Positions 53,578-62,536 of a stretch of DNA of 64,000 nt are shown here, one piece after another (position 1 is the first letter of the stretch; the number at the start of each line of letters is the position of its first letter). The position numbers and the translations under genes are program-made. The notes beneath the pieces are model-generated. The model was not told where the DNA came from. It saw only the letters and a list, made by a program, of their open reading frames with translations, and did no database searches. The stretch is from positions 159,213-223,212 of the forward strand of contig NZ_AUMR01000004.1 of assembly GCF_000430785.1 (NCBI RefSeq), read 5' to 3'. This DNA is from Ectobacillus panaciterrae DSM 19096. GTDB lineage: Bacteria > Bacillota > Bacilli > Bacillales > Bacillaceae_G.

Positions 53578-54879
53578 TCACCCTATATCATTTCTAATCA
53601 AATCCTCGTACGTCTCTCTTCGAATCACTTCCTGCACTTTCCCATTATAAGCAAACACTACAGCGGGACGCTGCATACGGTTGTAGTTGTTGGCCATGGC
53701 ATAGGTGTAGGCACCCGTACAAGAGACGGCTAAAAGATCTCCGTGCTGCACTTTCGGCAGTAAAACGTTCCAAATGAGCATATCGCCTGATTCGCAGCAT
53801 TTTCCGGCGATAGACACAAGCTCTTTTTGCCTCCCATATGCACGATTTGCCAACATGGCTTCATGCCGGGCTTTATACAGCGCCGGCCGAATGTTGTCGC
53901 TCATTCCTCCATCGACCGATACGTATTTGCGTACACCGGGAATTTCCTTTATGGCTCCTATTGCATACAAAGTGGTACCCGCTTCTCCGACAATACTGCG
54001 ACCCGGCTCCACCCAAATTGCAGGGAGTTTATATTTATAATCAACAAACCGTTTACGTGTCTCACGAATGATAACCTCAATATATTGTTGAACTGGCAAT
54101 GGGGCATCTTTGTCTGTGTATCGAATGCTGAACCCCCCGCCCAAGTTCAATACGTCCATCGTATGTCCTGTCTCTTTGTGAACCTGTTTAAAAAAACAAG
54201 CAAGTATCTCAATGGATTTTATAAATCCGCTTGTTTCGAAAATTTGCGACCCGATATGCGAATGAATGCCGATAAGCCGATAAAGCGGTTTTGCAATCAC
54301 CATTTGCACCGCTTGTAACGCCTGACCGTTCTTTACGCTGAACCCGAACTTCGAATCATCTTGCCCCGTTGTAATGTATTCATGCGTGCTCGCTTCTACG
54401 CCCGGCGTGATGCGAAGCAAAATATTTACCGACTGCTTGCGTCCTTCTGCAAGTTCATGCAGCAGCTCCAGCTCCCAAAAGTTATCGACGACAAAACATC
54501 CGATATTCGCTTCCAAAGCCATACAGATTTCGGATTTTGTTTTATTATTGCCATGAAAGTGAATTCGTTCCGCAGGAAATCCTGCCTGTAAAGCCGTATA
54601 CAGTTCTCCACCTGAAACTACATCCAAGGCGAGCCCCTCTTCTTGAATAAGGTGAGCCAGCTTGATACAGAGAAAAGCCTTGCTGGCGTAAGAAACTTTA
54701 TAGGAAACACCAGCTTTTTGAAATGCTTGCTTATATGCCCGGCACTGTGCGCGAATCAACTCTTCATCATATACGATTACAGGCGTACCGTACGTTGCGG
54801 TAATCTCAACGGCATCTGCTCCGCCGATTTCCAAATGTCCCTTTTCGTTAATCTTACTCGTTCCATGCAGGTACATCAT
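53578..54879 (-). CDS. lysA: Diaminopimelate decarboxylase
   Basis: A 433-aa fold-type III PLP enzyme making lysine from meso-diaminopimelate. The PLP Lys lies in VSYASKAFLC. Also seen are LDVVSGGELYTA, FHGNNKTKSE, GIHSHIGSQIF, LNLGGGFSIRY, VEPGRSIVGEAG and the active-site Cys motif GKCCESGDML. Full length. AGGAGG lies 5 nt before the first of two adjacent ATG codons. No lysine riboswitch is visible upstream; instead a MITE-like repeat separates it from the MarR gene. Confidence 0.95.
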   Translation of the reverse strand: MMYLHGTSKINEKGHLEIGGADAVEITATYGTPVIVYDEELIRAQCRAYKQAFQKAGVSYKVSYASKAFLCIKLAHLIQEEGLALDVVSGGELYTALQAGFPAERIHFHGNNKTKSEICMALEANIGCFVVDNFWELELLHELAEGRKQSVNILLRITPGVEASTHEYITTGQDDSKFGFSVKNGQALQAVQMVIAKPLYRLIGIHSHIGSQIFETSGFIKSIEILACFFKQVHKETGHTMDVLNLGGGFSIRYTDKDAPLPVQQYIEVIIRETRKRFVDYKYKLPAIWVEPGRSIVGEAGTTLYAIGAIKEIPGVRKYVSVDGGMSDNIRPALYKARHEAMLANRAYGRQKELVSIAGKCCESGDMLIWNVLLPKVQHGDLLAVSCTGAYTYAMANNYNRMQRPAVVFAYNGKVQEVIRRETYEDLIRNDIG

Positions 54880-54992
54880 TTTTTCCTCCTCTCTTGTGTA
54901 CTGCTTTGTCCCTTATTTTATATATGTATGCGAAAGAGACTTTTAATAGATTTCTCTCCAATAAGCTAATTTATATTAAAATTCCTAATTAC

Positions 54993-55172
54993 ATATGAGT
55001 GAATTATAATTTCGGCATTTCCATGTGCGATGTGCAACCAAAAGGGAGTATGGTATGCTTCTTCTCTCTGGTTTCCCCTTGCATGAACCACTACAAAGGT
55101 TTGATCGCTTCTGCACGTCGCCGGATAATCTCTCCCCACTATAAAAAACGATTTTTTTATTCACTTGTATAT
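54993..55172 (+). repeat. MITE-like repeat, subfamily A, copy 3
   Basis: 180 bp with ends ATATGAGTGAATTATAA and ATTCACTTGTATAT and all internal words of copies 1 and 2. It has small insertions (after GCATGAACC and in CGTCGCCGGATAATC) that change the reading frame, which argues against coding function. Confidence 0.85.
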
Positions 55173-55205
55173 GAATTTGACTCTTTCTCTTTTTTCATGA
55201 TACAT

Positions 55206-55264
55206 TTACCTAGGTAACTATTTTGTATAAACAGTTATTTTTGATTATATACTTACCTAGATAA
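55206..55264 (+). promoter_or_regulatory. Two MarR-type operators upstream of the marR-MFS operon
   Basis: A perfect 12-bp palindrome TTACCTAGGTAA (55206-55217) and a near copy TTACCTAGATAA (55253-55264), 47 bp apart, flank the likely promoter just before the MarR gene. Autoregulation is inferred. Confidence 0.7.
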
Positions 55265-55285
55265 ACAATTTCAGGAGTGATTATC

Positions 55286-55717
55286 TTGTTACACAATCAT
55301 AGCTTATTCCACTCTGTGCATCAGTTGTCCAGGAACCTTACCAAAAATGTAAATGAAGCTTTACAGCCGTTTGGGATTTATAGTGCACAATGGTCTGTGT
55401 TATACACGTTAAAAGTAAAAGGAACTTTAACGCAAACAGAGCTTTGCGAATACCTGTCTGTCGAAGCCCCGCCTATGACGAGAACGATTCAACGTCTTGT
55501 TAAACAAGGATACGTGAAACAAGTGCCAGGAGGGGATAAGCGAACAAAGCATATTCAATTGACGGAGCAGGCGCTTACGGAATATCCGAAATGGGAGCAT
55601 GCTATTTTGGAAGTAAATGCCTCATTGCTCACGCATTTTCCGGAGTCTTCACAAGAGGAGCTGTACGCACTCGTGTCCGAATGGATTCACCAGCTTCAGC
55701 TATCAGGAGGAAAGTAA
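55286..55717 (+). CDS. MarR family transcriptional regulator
   Basis: A 143-aa winged-helix regulator. The DNA-binding part is LTQTELCEYLSVEAPPMTRT in part, then IQRLVKQGYVKQVPGGDKRTKHIQLT with the wing Asp-Lys-Arg. The TTG start at 55286 is 8 nt after AGGAG; the GTG three codons upstream overlaps that site. One base after its stop the MFS gene begins, so it forms a repressor-efflux operon. Two operator-like palindromes lie upstream. Confidence 0.9.
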   Translation: MLHNHSLFHSVHQLSRNLTKNVNEALQPFGIYSAQWSVLYTLKVKGTLTQTELCEYLSVEAPPMTRTIQRLVKQGYVKQVPGGDKRTKHIQLTEQALTEYPKWEHAILEVNASLLTHFPESSQEELYALVSEWIHQLQLSGGK

Positions 55718-55718
55718 A

Positions 55719-56912
55719 TTGAAAACAAAATTATGGACAAAAGATTTTATCAATGTCTCCGGCAGCAGCTTTTTTCTGTTCTTGACCTTTTATGCTTTGC
55801 TGGTCACGCTGCCTATTTATGCACTGCAAAGCCTGCACGGCCGTGAGTCAGAAGCCGGTTTGATCGTAACGGTATTTTTGATTTCGGCCATCATTAGCCG
55901 TCCGTTGACAGGTCAATGGATTCAGCGTTTCGGAAAGCGCCCGGTTTTAATAACATCGCTCCTCATTTTTGGAGCTGCCTGCGCCTTTTATTTTATTCCT
56001 AATTCTATGACAGGCCTACTCGTTCTTCGTTTTTTCCATGGAATCGGTTTCGGCATGGCTACGACGGCTACAGGTACCATTGTTGCTGATATCATTCCCG
56101 ATTTCCGGCGCGGAGAAGGAATGGGATACTATGCGATGTCTATGAATCTCGCAATGGTAATAGGCCCGTTTTTAGGTTTGACAATTTTTCGTCAGTGGGG
56201 CATACACATGGTGTTTACGATTAGTACATGCTGTGCTTTATTTGCACTCATAATGGGCTTGTTCATTCATCTTCCAAAGATAGAACAGTTGAAAAACAAA
56301 CCTGCAGTGAAAGACGCACAGCTACAAAGCTTATTTGAGATTTCCGCCATTCGTATATCCTTAACAGCCGCTCTATTCGGATTAGTCTATGCCTCTATTC
56401 TTTCTTTCGTATCCATATATGCGAAGGAAATCGGTTTAGCGGCGGCTGCGAGCTATTTCTTTGTCATATATGCTTTCGTTCTGCTGTTATCTCGGCCTTT
56501 CACTGGAAGATGGTTCGACATATATGGAGCCAATCGTATTATATATCCCGCTATTGTATGCTTTGCATGCGGCATGTTCCTTCTAAGCGCAGCCAAAACA
56601 GCACCTTCTTTTCTAACGGCAGCTGCCCTTATCGGCCTCGGATGGGGAACGCTGTTTCCAAGCTTTCAAACGCTCGCGATTCAAGCGGCGCCTCCGGCAA
56701 GAAGAGGATTGGCAACAGCGACATTTCTTTCGATTTTCGATTTAGGCATCGGAATCGGTTCCTTTATAGTCGGACTTACCGTTGTGAAGGTCGGATTTAG
56801 TTCTTTATACTTTTACTGCTCAATTCTTGTTTTGCTTGGAATCGGTGTGTATTATGCATTGAATAAAAAAGCGGCTGTTGCTTCTATCAAAGAGACCAAA
56901 CAGAGCGCTTAG
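55719..56912 (+). CDS. MFS drug-type efflux transporter
   Basis: A 397-aa major facilitator with 12 predicted helices. Loop 2-3 carries the family motif as SRPLTGQWIQRFGKRPVL, and helix 5 GYYAMSMNLAMVIGPFLG resembles the antiporter motif C. The TTG start at 55719 follows AGGAGGAAAGTAAA; a 34-codon longer frame overlaps the MarR gene and is rejected. The substrate is unknown. Coexpressed with the MarR repressor; a multidrug or toxic-compound exporter is the usual reading. Confidence 0.9.
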   Translation: MKTKLWTKDFINVSGSSFFLFLTFYALLVTLPIYALQSLHGRESEAGLIVTVFLISAIISRPLTGQWIQRFGKRPVLITSLLIFGAACAFYFIPNSMTGLLVLRFFHGIGFGMATTATGTIVADIIPDFRRGEGMGYYAMSMNLAMVIGPFLGLTIFRQWGIHMVFTISTCCALFALIMGLFIHLPKIEQLKNKPAVKDAQLQSLFEISAIRISLTAALFGLVYASILSFVSIYAKEIGLAAAASYFFVIYAFVLLLSRPFTGRWFDIYGANRIIYPAIVCFACGMFLLSAAKTAPSFLTAAALIGLGWGTLFPSFQTLAIQAAPPARRGLATATFLSIFDLGIGIGSFIVGLTVVKVGFSSLYFYCSILVLLGIGVYYALNKKAAVASIKETKQSA

Positions 56913-56930
56913 CAGACTTTTGGATCAAGT

Positions 56931-56972
56931 AAAACAAAGCTCGCTGGTAACAGCGAGCTTTGTTTTATTTTG
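56931..56972 (+). terminator. Terminator after the marR-MFS operon
   Basis: Perfect 16-bp stem AAAACAAAGCTCGCTG/CAGCGAGCTTTGTTTT with a 4-nt loop and TTTT. Confidence 0.92.
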
Positions 56973-57096
56973 CATCATCTAAATTTCATACAAGTAAAGC
57001 ATACTCTCCAAATCGCGACAACCTTTCCCATATACCGTTTAGTATGAAATGTAAACCGAAATACAGTTCATATTCCTTTATATACACTGCATCTCC

Positions 57097-58443
57097 TTAT
57101 CTTGCTTTTGTTTTTCGGCTTGTAACCAGAGAGGCTGTCAGCAATACAAGTAGCATGCCTAAGCAAACAAAAACACTGATTCTATTTTGTGGACTGAACA
57201 TAAATGCTATACAGCTTATACCCAGCGCTCCCGCAGTAAGCGCCGTTATATATGGAAATCCCCAAACCTTAAAGTTCGGGACATTCACGTAAGTCTTACG
57301 AAGTTTCAACTGCGCCAGGCAAATGCTGATCCATACAACAGATACCGTAAATCCTGGAATCGCCATCAGATAACCAAACACGCGGTCCGGTGAAAGATAC
57401 GCGATAAAAGCACCCCCAATAAGCACAATCGCACTTAGAATCAAGCTGTATATAGGAATCCCGTTTTTGGATACATAAGCAAAAGCTTTAGGCGCTTCTC
57501 CTTCTATTGCCAAAGAATGCAGCATACGTGTACTGCCGTATATACCGGAATTCGCTGCGGATAAGACAGCTGTAATAAGTACAAAGTTCATGATATGTGC
57601 CGAACCTTGAAAACCGGCTGTGGACAACACCTGTACGAACGGACTCGCTTCATTGCTAATTTCATTCCAGGGAATCAGTCCACAAATTACCATGATAGGG
57701 ATCGTATAAAATAAGACGATTCTTCCAATTATGCCTTTAATGACTTTAGGTAAAACCTTCTCCGCACCCTTTGTTTCACTTAAAGTTAATCCCACCAGCT
57801 CAGAGCCGCCATATGAAAAGATAACTACTAATAAAGCCGAAAATACACCACCCCAGCCATGCGGGAAAAATCCTTGATGATTTACATAGTTTTGTATATA
57901 ACCAGTTTGGCTGCTTGGAATAATTCCAAAGAGAATGCTTGCTCCCAGTAAAATAAAAATCACAATCATTGTAATTTTAATGCCTGCAAACCAAAACTCA
58001 AATTCACCATAATGCTTCACATTCAGAAGGTTAATGCCAACAATCAGCAAGGCACACCCTAAGCTTAAGATCCAAAGCGAAACAGATGGGAACCAATATT
58101 GCAAAAAGCTTCCCGCCGCAATAACTTCAATGACGCACACGATCAGCCACATGAAGCAATACAGCCAGCCGATGACAAAGGATACCTCGGTGCCAAAAGC
58201 TTTACGAATAAAGCCCTTCATATTCAAACCAGGGTAAGCAATCGCCATCTCAGCCATTGCGGTCATCACGACAAGAAGCAGCAGCCCCGCAAACAAATAG
58301 GAAAAAATAACACCTGGCCCTGCGATAGATACTGTTTCAGAAGTCCCTTTAAAAATTCCTGTTCCAATTGCTCCCCCTAATGCCATAAAACGAATATGAC
58401 GCGGCAGCAGCTTCTTTTGCAGCTCTGTATGACTTGTATCCAT
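57097..58443 (-). CDS. APC family amino acid permease, probable phenylalanine transporter
   Basis: A 448-aa, roughly 12-helix paralogue of the permeases at 26819 and 45545. N-terminal FMALGGAIGTGIFKGTSET carries the substrate loop, and FSYGGSELVGLTLSETK the middle signature. Two Phe-specific T-boxes lie directly upstream, so expression should rise when tRNA-Phe is uncharged; this is the basis for naming phenylalanine. The ATG follows GGAGGAGAGAGAAAA. Protein features alone do not fix the substrate. Confidence 0.88.
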   Translation of the reverse strand: MDTSHTELQKKLLPRHIRFMALGGAIGTGIFKGTSETVSIAGPGVIFSYLFAGLLLLVVMTAMAEMAIAYPGLNMKGFIRKAFGTEVSFVIGWLYCFMWLIVCVIEVIAAGSFLQYWFPSVSLWILSLGCALLIVGINLLNVKHYGEFEFWFAGIKITMIVIFILLGASILFGIIPSSQTGYIQNYVNHQGFFPHGWGGVFSALLVVIFSYGGSELVGLTLSETKGAEKVLPKVIKGIIGRIVLFYTIPIMVICGLIPWNEISNEASPFVQVLSTAGFQGSAHIMNFVLITAVLSAANSGIYGSTRMLHSLAIEGEAPKAFAYVSKNGIPIYSLILSAIVLIGGAFIAYLSPDRVFGYLMAIPGFTVSVVWISICLAQLKLRKTYVNVPNFKVWGFPYITALTAGALGISCIAFMFSPQNRISVFVCLGMLLVLLTASLVTSRKTKAR

Positions 58444-58470
58444 TTTTCTCTCTCCTCCATCGTGTTGTTA

Positions 58471-58720
58471 TAAAAAAAACGCCCCTGTCGATTCCTCGAC
58501 AGGGACGATTAAAACCGCGGTACCACCCTCATTGCAGACCATGTCTGCCTCTTTCCTTTGTTAACGGTCATATGACCGTCTTTCCCTTCATAAAGAACTT
58601 GCCTTTACTTTAAAAAAGATGCTCCAGGATCGAAATTCATGCATATTTATGTGCTGATTCACACCGACCATCAGCTCTCTGAAACAGGGAAATATGTACT
58701 ACTGTATTCCTTTCATTGCA
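58471..58720 (-). promoter_or_regulatory. T-box riboswitch, gene-proximal of a tandem pair, Phe (UUC) specifier
   Basis: On the minus strand: stem I with AGAGAGCTGATGGTCGGTG, specifier loop ATGAATTTCGATCC (TTC at 58634-58632), and T-box AGGGTGGTACCGCG (58529-58516). The terminator is CCCTGTCGAGG...TCGACAGGG and eight T. It ends about 30 bp before the permease start. Confidence 0.9.
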
Positions 58721-58745
58721 TATAAATGTATTCATTTATCTTCTA

Positions 58746-58994
58746 AAACAAAAAAGCCCCTGCTGATTTCTCAGCAGGGACGACATAATCGCGGTACCAC
58801 CCTCATTGCAGACTATGTCTGCCACTTTCCTTTGTTAACGATCATATGACCGTCTTTCCCTTCATAAAGGACGTGCCTTTACTACGAAAAAGATGCTCCG
58901 GGATCGAAATTCACATTTACCTTTGTACTGATTTTCACCACTCATCAGCTCTCTAAAACAGGGAGGTAAATCCTACTGTATTCCCTTCATTGCT
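58746..58994 (-). promoter_or_regulatory. T-box riboswitch, gene-distal of a tandem pair, Phe (UUC) specifier
   Basis: Same architecture: AGAGAGCTGATGAGTGGTG, specifier loop GTGAATTTCGATCC (TTC at 58908-58906), T-box AGGGTGGTACCGCG (58803-58790) and terminator CCCTGCTGAG...CTCAGCAGGG. It differs from its partner more than the two Tyr T-boxes differ from each other, so this is an older duplication. Confidence 0.9.
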
Positions 58995-59104
58995 TTTGCG
59001 TACAGAATATTCATTCACTTAAGTATGTTTTGTATTATAAAACGGTCTCTCTCAATCTGTCAACAGATTCTTCTTATTTAATTTTTCACTCTTTTACTTA
59101 AAAC

Positions 59105-59521
59105 TTATTCTACTTCCCTGTTGTATTGTTTTTTCAACATAAACATACTCGCTGTAATGATAGTAAAAGCGGTAAATGCAAGCAAGGGAATCGTAATAAA
59201 CCCTAACCAGTTAATGTACTCGCCGGAACATGGCACTCCGCTCGTACACACTTCAAATTTTTGCAAAAACGGTATTTTTTGCAAAGCGTAGTGATACCCA
59301 GAAATCATCATCCCTATAATCGAAAGGGGCAGAACGTATTTATAAATGCGGCGGTCATCATTGTAAAACGCAATCCCGATTAAAACAGCTAAAGGGTACA
59401 TTAAAATGCGCTGATACCAACAAAGCGTGCATGGAATGAAATGCATAACCTCGCTGAAAAACAAGCTTCCGAGCATAGCTGTAATAGCTGTCAGCCAAGA
59501 GAAAACTAATGGCTTACTCAT
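59105..59521 (-). CDS. bdbC: BdbC, DsbB-type thiol-disulfide oxidoreductase
   Basis: A 138-aa protein with four membrane helices. Two redox Cys pairs are visible: CTLC (about 31-34) and CTSGVPC (about 92-98), the latter on the outer face. It reoxidises BdbD and passes electrons to quinone. The 4-bp overlap with bdbD (ATGA) shows one operon. In B. subtilis this pair is needed for disulfides in ComGC and ComEC, which fits the comE operon in this genome. Confidence 0.95.
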   Translation of the reverse strand: MSKPLVFSWLTAITAMLGSLFFSEVMHFIPCTLCWYQRILMYPLAVLIGIAFYNDDRRIYKYVLPLSIIGMMISGYHYALQKIPFLQKFEVCTSGVPCSGEYINWLGFITIPLLAFTAFTIITASMFMLKKQYNREVE

Positions 59522-60213
59522 TTTTCTTTCTCCTTCGCTGCTTCTTCTACCATTTTTTTAAAGTCCTCCATCGTATTTCCTTTAAATTCTTTTCCATTAA
59601 CGAACAGCGTTGGTGTTGAGTTGATTCCGAGTTTTGTTACATACGACTCATCTTTATCTAAAGCAGCTTTAGCCTTGTTCTGCTGAAAAGCCTTCACCAC
59701 TTTCTCCGTCTGCGCATCATTAGTTGCTTCTCTTAATACGTCTGCTAGAAACGATTCTGTATATACATCGATCTTCTCATATTTTGCATCTTCAGGCTGC
59801 TTGCTGTACAAAAGCTCATGGAATTTCCAGAACGCTCCATTTCCAAGCTCTTGATAAACCGTTTCAGCAAATGCTGCAGCACGTGTAGAATCCACATTGA
59901 TGAACGGGTAATTCATAAAGTAAAACTTCGCTTTTCCTGTATTTATAAAATCCTTTTCGATTTGCGGAAAGAAAGATTTATTGAAGTTTTTGCAAACCGG
60001 GCATTTATAATCGCCGAATTCAACAATTTGAACAGGAGCAGATTCTTTTCCTAAATACGGCTGTCCTTTATAGTCAAAGTTTGCTCCCTTTTTAGGAGCA
60101 TTGCCTATAAGGATTAACCCTAATATACATAAACTGAACACGCCGATGATCCAAAATATCCACTTTGAAGATTGCTTTGCTGCCGATTTTGATTTCTTCT
60201 TAGATTTTGCCAT
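59518..60213 (-). CDS. bdbD: BdbD, DsbA-type thiol-disulfide oxidoreductase
   Basis: A 231-aa membrane-anchored thioredoxin-fold protein. A basic Lys/Ser-rich start precedes the anchor helix (about 18-37). The active site CPVC is in FGDYKCPVCKNFNKS, and the cis-Pro loop in GINSTPTLFVNGKEF. It oxidises secreted proteins outside the membrane and is recharged by BdbC, encoded just downstream with a 4-bp overlap. Confidence 0.95.
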   Translation of the reverse strand: MAKSKKKSKSAAKQSSKWIFWIIGVFSLCILGLILIGNAPKKGANFDYKGQPYLGKESAPVQIVEFGDYKCPVCKNFNKSFFPQIEKDFINTGKAKFYFMNYPFINVDSTRAAAFAETVYQELGNGAFWKFHELLYSKQPEDAKYEKIDVYTESFLADVLREATNDAQTEKVVKAFQQNKAKAALDKDESYVTKLGINSTPTLFVNGKEFKGNTMEDFKKMVEEAAKEKEK

Positions 60214-60363
60214 AACTCCACCTCATCACATATTCTATAAGAAAAATTCCTTTCAAATTCAATCATAAACAATAAGCATTTACCTGTATAGATAATTGTT
60301 TTATATAACTTATTTCAAATAGAATATATCATATTTAGAATTAAAAATAATCGTATTTTGTTA

Positions 60364-60400
60364 CAAAAAAAGCAGCCTCCGACGGAGGAAGCTGCTTTTT
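60364..60400 (-). terminator. Terminator after the ZTP-controlled permease
   Basis: AAAGCAG-CTTCC-type stem (AAGCAGC...CCTCC/GGAGG...GCTGCTT) followed by a run of seven T on the minus strand, about 70 bp after the permease stop. Confidence 0.8.
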
Positions 60401-60470
60401 CCTTAATTTAAAATATACTCAATTATACACCTCTCGTAACTCTTTCCGCCCATCTAATCCCCTTTTCGTA

Positions 60471-62093
60471 TTACATTGCCTCTTCTTTCTCATAATCGAA
60501 TGATTTCTTACGAGCTATATCTTTATTTATCTCCTCAGCTGCTGCCATATACTCGGTCTTCCTTCCGCTTTTCACACCCCAGTAGTAGAACATGAGCGAG
60601 ACAACTGCAATAATAAGCATATCCCAACCATATTTGATGATATTTTGCCCACCAAACTTATCGCTGCCCAAATAAGAGATAAGCATCATACACAATAAAT
60701 AGATAAGCATCCAAATACCTGATGAAAACTGCTCTCGGAAACCACACCATTTGTTTTTGGCCTGATAATAAAAATAAATCGGTAATCCTATTAGTATAAT
60801 GAATAATACTTCCCCAGTAAGCGGCCAACGCGCCCAATACAATGTCAGAGAAGCGAAAATAAATCCGCAAGGTGCGATAACTGCTGCACCTTTCAACTTA
60901 AATGGACGATACAGGTGATTAGCTGTTCGGCGCAATACCATAAGCGCTACCGGTCCCATGATAAAGGACATTAACGTCGCTACAGAAGTAACCTCCGCTA
61001 AAACACCCCAACCGCGGAATAAAAATAAAAAGAGAAAGCTTATTCCTAGATTGAAAATCATTGCCGGACGCGGAACGCCGTAAAAAGGATGGATGCTGCC
61101 GAAAACTTCAGGCATATATCCATTCTTTTGCATACCGTAAATCATGCGTGCTGTCGTAGCTGTATAAGTCGTTCCTGATCCAGATGGAGATACAAACGCA
61201 TCTGCGTACAATAAAATCGCAAGCCAATTTATACTAAGAGCAATCGCTAAATCTGCAAATGGAGAATTGAAGTTAATATGACTCCAGCCTTTCGCAAGAG
61301 TAGATGCATCTATAGCACCGATAAAGGCAATTTGCAGTAACACATAAATAAGTGCCGCCGCAACAATCGAACCGATCACTGCAATCGGTATGGAGCGGCT
61401 CGGCTTTTTTGCTTCTCCAGCCATATTAATCGGGCTTTGAAAACCGTTAAAAGCAAAGACAATTCCTGATGTCGCTACCGCTGTCAGAACACTTGCCCAG
61501 CCATAAGGCGCAACTCCGCCACTTGTAAAATTCTCTCCTTGAAAGCCTGTGAATAATAAAGTTCCGGCTGTCGTGCCCGGAATAATAATCTTAAATACAG
61601 TAATGAACGAATTTGCTTTAGCAAAAAGATTCACTGTCCAATAGTTTAAGAAAAAGTAGACTAGAAGCAATACACATGCGATAAGCAATCCTTTAAAAGT
61701 CAATGTATTGTTGTGTACGAGAGTACGCGTCCATCTTGCCCACTCCCAAGGCCATGTACTCATGTATTGAACGGAAGCGATCGATTCAACGGGAACCGTA
61801 GATGCAATCGCAATCCAGTTCGCCCACGCCGCCAAAAATCCAACGAAGGATCCATGAGAGTATTGAGGATACTTCACCATTCCACCTGCTTCTGGGAACA
61901 TTGTTCCAAGCTCTGCATAAGACAAGGCAATGAACAAAACGACGACCATTCCTATTAGCCAGGCAAAAATGGCAGCTGGTCCAGCAATTTGCGCCGCCTT
62001 CCACGCTCCAAATAACCACCCTGATCCTATTATCGAGCCCAGGCCTGTCATGGTAAGTGCAAAAGTTCCCATTTTCCTTTGCATATGATTCAT
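60471..62093 (-). CDS. APC family permease, YveA-like (acidic amino acid type), under a ZTP riboswitch
   Basis: A 540-aa permease with 12 or more helices, longer than the other APC proteins here. The N-terminal TMTGLGSIIGSGWLFGAWKAA, then SYAELGTMFPEAGGMVKYP, strongly recall YveA of B. subtilis, reported as an aspartate/glutamate permease. The charged C-terminal tail is EEINKDIARKKSFDYEKEE. A ZTP riboswitch lies directly upstream, linking expression to purine-pathway one-carbon status. Aspartate is a purine precursor, so an aspartate substrate would make sense; both points are inference. AAGGAG lies 9 nt before the first ATG. Confidence 0.87.
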   Translation of the reverse strand: MNHMQRKMGTFALTMTGLGSIIGSGWLFGAWKAAQIAGPAAIFAWLIGMVVVLFIALSYAELGTMFPEAGGMVKYPQYSHGSFVGFLAAWANWIAIASTVPVESIASVQYMSTWPWEWARWTRTLVHNNTLTFKGLLIACVLLLVYFFLNYWTVNLFAKANSFITVFKIIIPGTTAGTLLFTGFQGENFTSGGVAPYGWASVLTAVATSGIVFAFNGFQSPINMAGEAKKPSRSIPIAVIGSIVAAALIYVLLQIAFIGAIDASTLAKGWSHINFNSPFADLAIALSINWLAILLYADAFVSPSGSGTTYTATTARMIYGMQKNGYMPEVFGSIHPFYGVPRPAMIFNLGISFLFLFLFRGWGVLAEVTSVATLMSFIMGPVALMVLRRTANHLYRPFKLKGAAVIAPCGFIFASLTLYWARWPLTGEVLFIILIGLPIYFYYQAKNKWCGFREQFSSGIWMLIYLLCMMLISYLGSDKFGGQNIIKYGWDMLIIAVVSLMFYYWGVKSGRKTEYMAAAEEINKDIARKKSFDYEKEEAM

Positions 62094-62121
62094 ATTTCCC
62101 TACTCCTTTTTCTTTTTATAG

Positions 62122-62226
62122 AAAAACAAAAAGCACCCGATTTTTCAATCAAGTGCTTGCCCAGGCGTACGGCTCATATATCTATATGCTTCCTCATGGT
62201 ATTCCATGTTACGCCAGTCGCATATA
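62122..62226 (-). promoter_or_regulatory. ZTP (pfl motif) riboswitch with expression-platform terminator
   Basis: Minus strand 62226-62157. P1 is TATATGC/GCATATA, enclosing GACTGGCG, the hairpin CATGG-AATA-CCATG and AGGAAGC. After a short linker come GAGCCGTACGCCTGGGCA, the hallmark pfl 3' hairpin and pseudoknot (CGCC with GGCG). A terminator (AGCACTTGATT...AATCGGGTGCT then TTTTTG) follows at once, 62157-62122. All conserved parts of the ZTP aptamer are recognised by eye. It precedes the permease by about 30 bp. Confidence 0.92.
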
Positions 62227-62536
62227 GAGCTGAATTCTTATTTAAGAATAATATATAAACGAATGATTTTCAATACTTTTTATGAAACACCATGAGATTC
62301 CCGTTACATTCTACACTAATTCATATAAAAATGTTAAGAAATCGATACTTGTATATATAAGTATTGCTAAAAAAGTAACCTTATCAGGTCACTCGTTTTG
62401 TTTTCTTGATTTGCTGCTCTTTACGTTTACAGAAAAACGTTTTTATGCATTTACAGACTCTACAGAGCTTCCTTCAAACGAACAAAGTCAGCATCCTTTC
62501 ATTTTTCCTTGCCGTTTACTCATGAACACGATATTC
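62227..62536. other. Intergenic region between the permease leader and the aldehyde dehydrogenase remnant
   Basis: About 310 bp, AT-rich. It should contain the promoter of the ZTP-controlled transcript. I see no gene, repeat or clear terminator for the dehydrogenase remnant. Confidence 0.4.

Noticed and set aside
54880..54992. Lysine riboswitch upstream of lysA
   Set aside because: The leader is too short and lacks the conserved L-box words; a MITE-like repeat starts immediately upstream.
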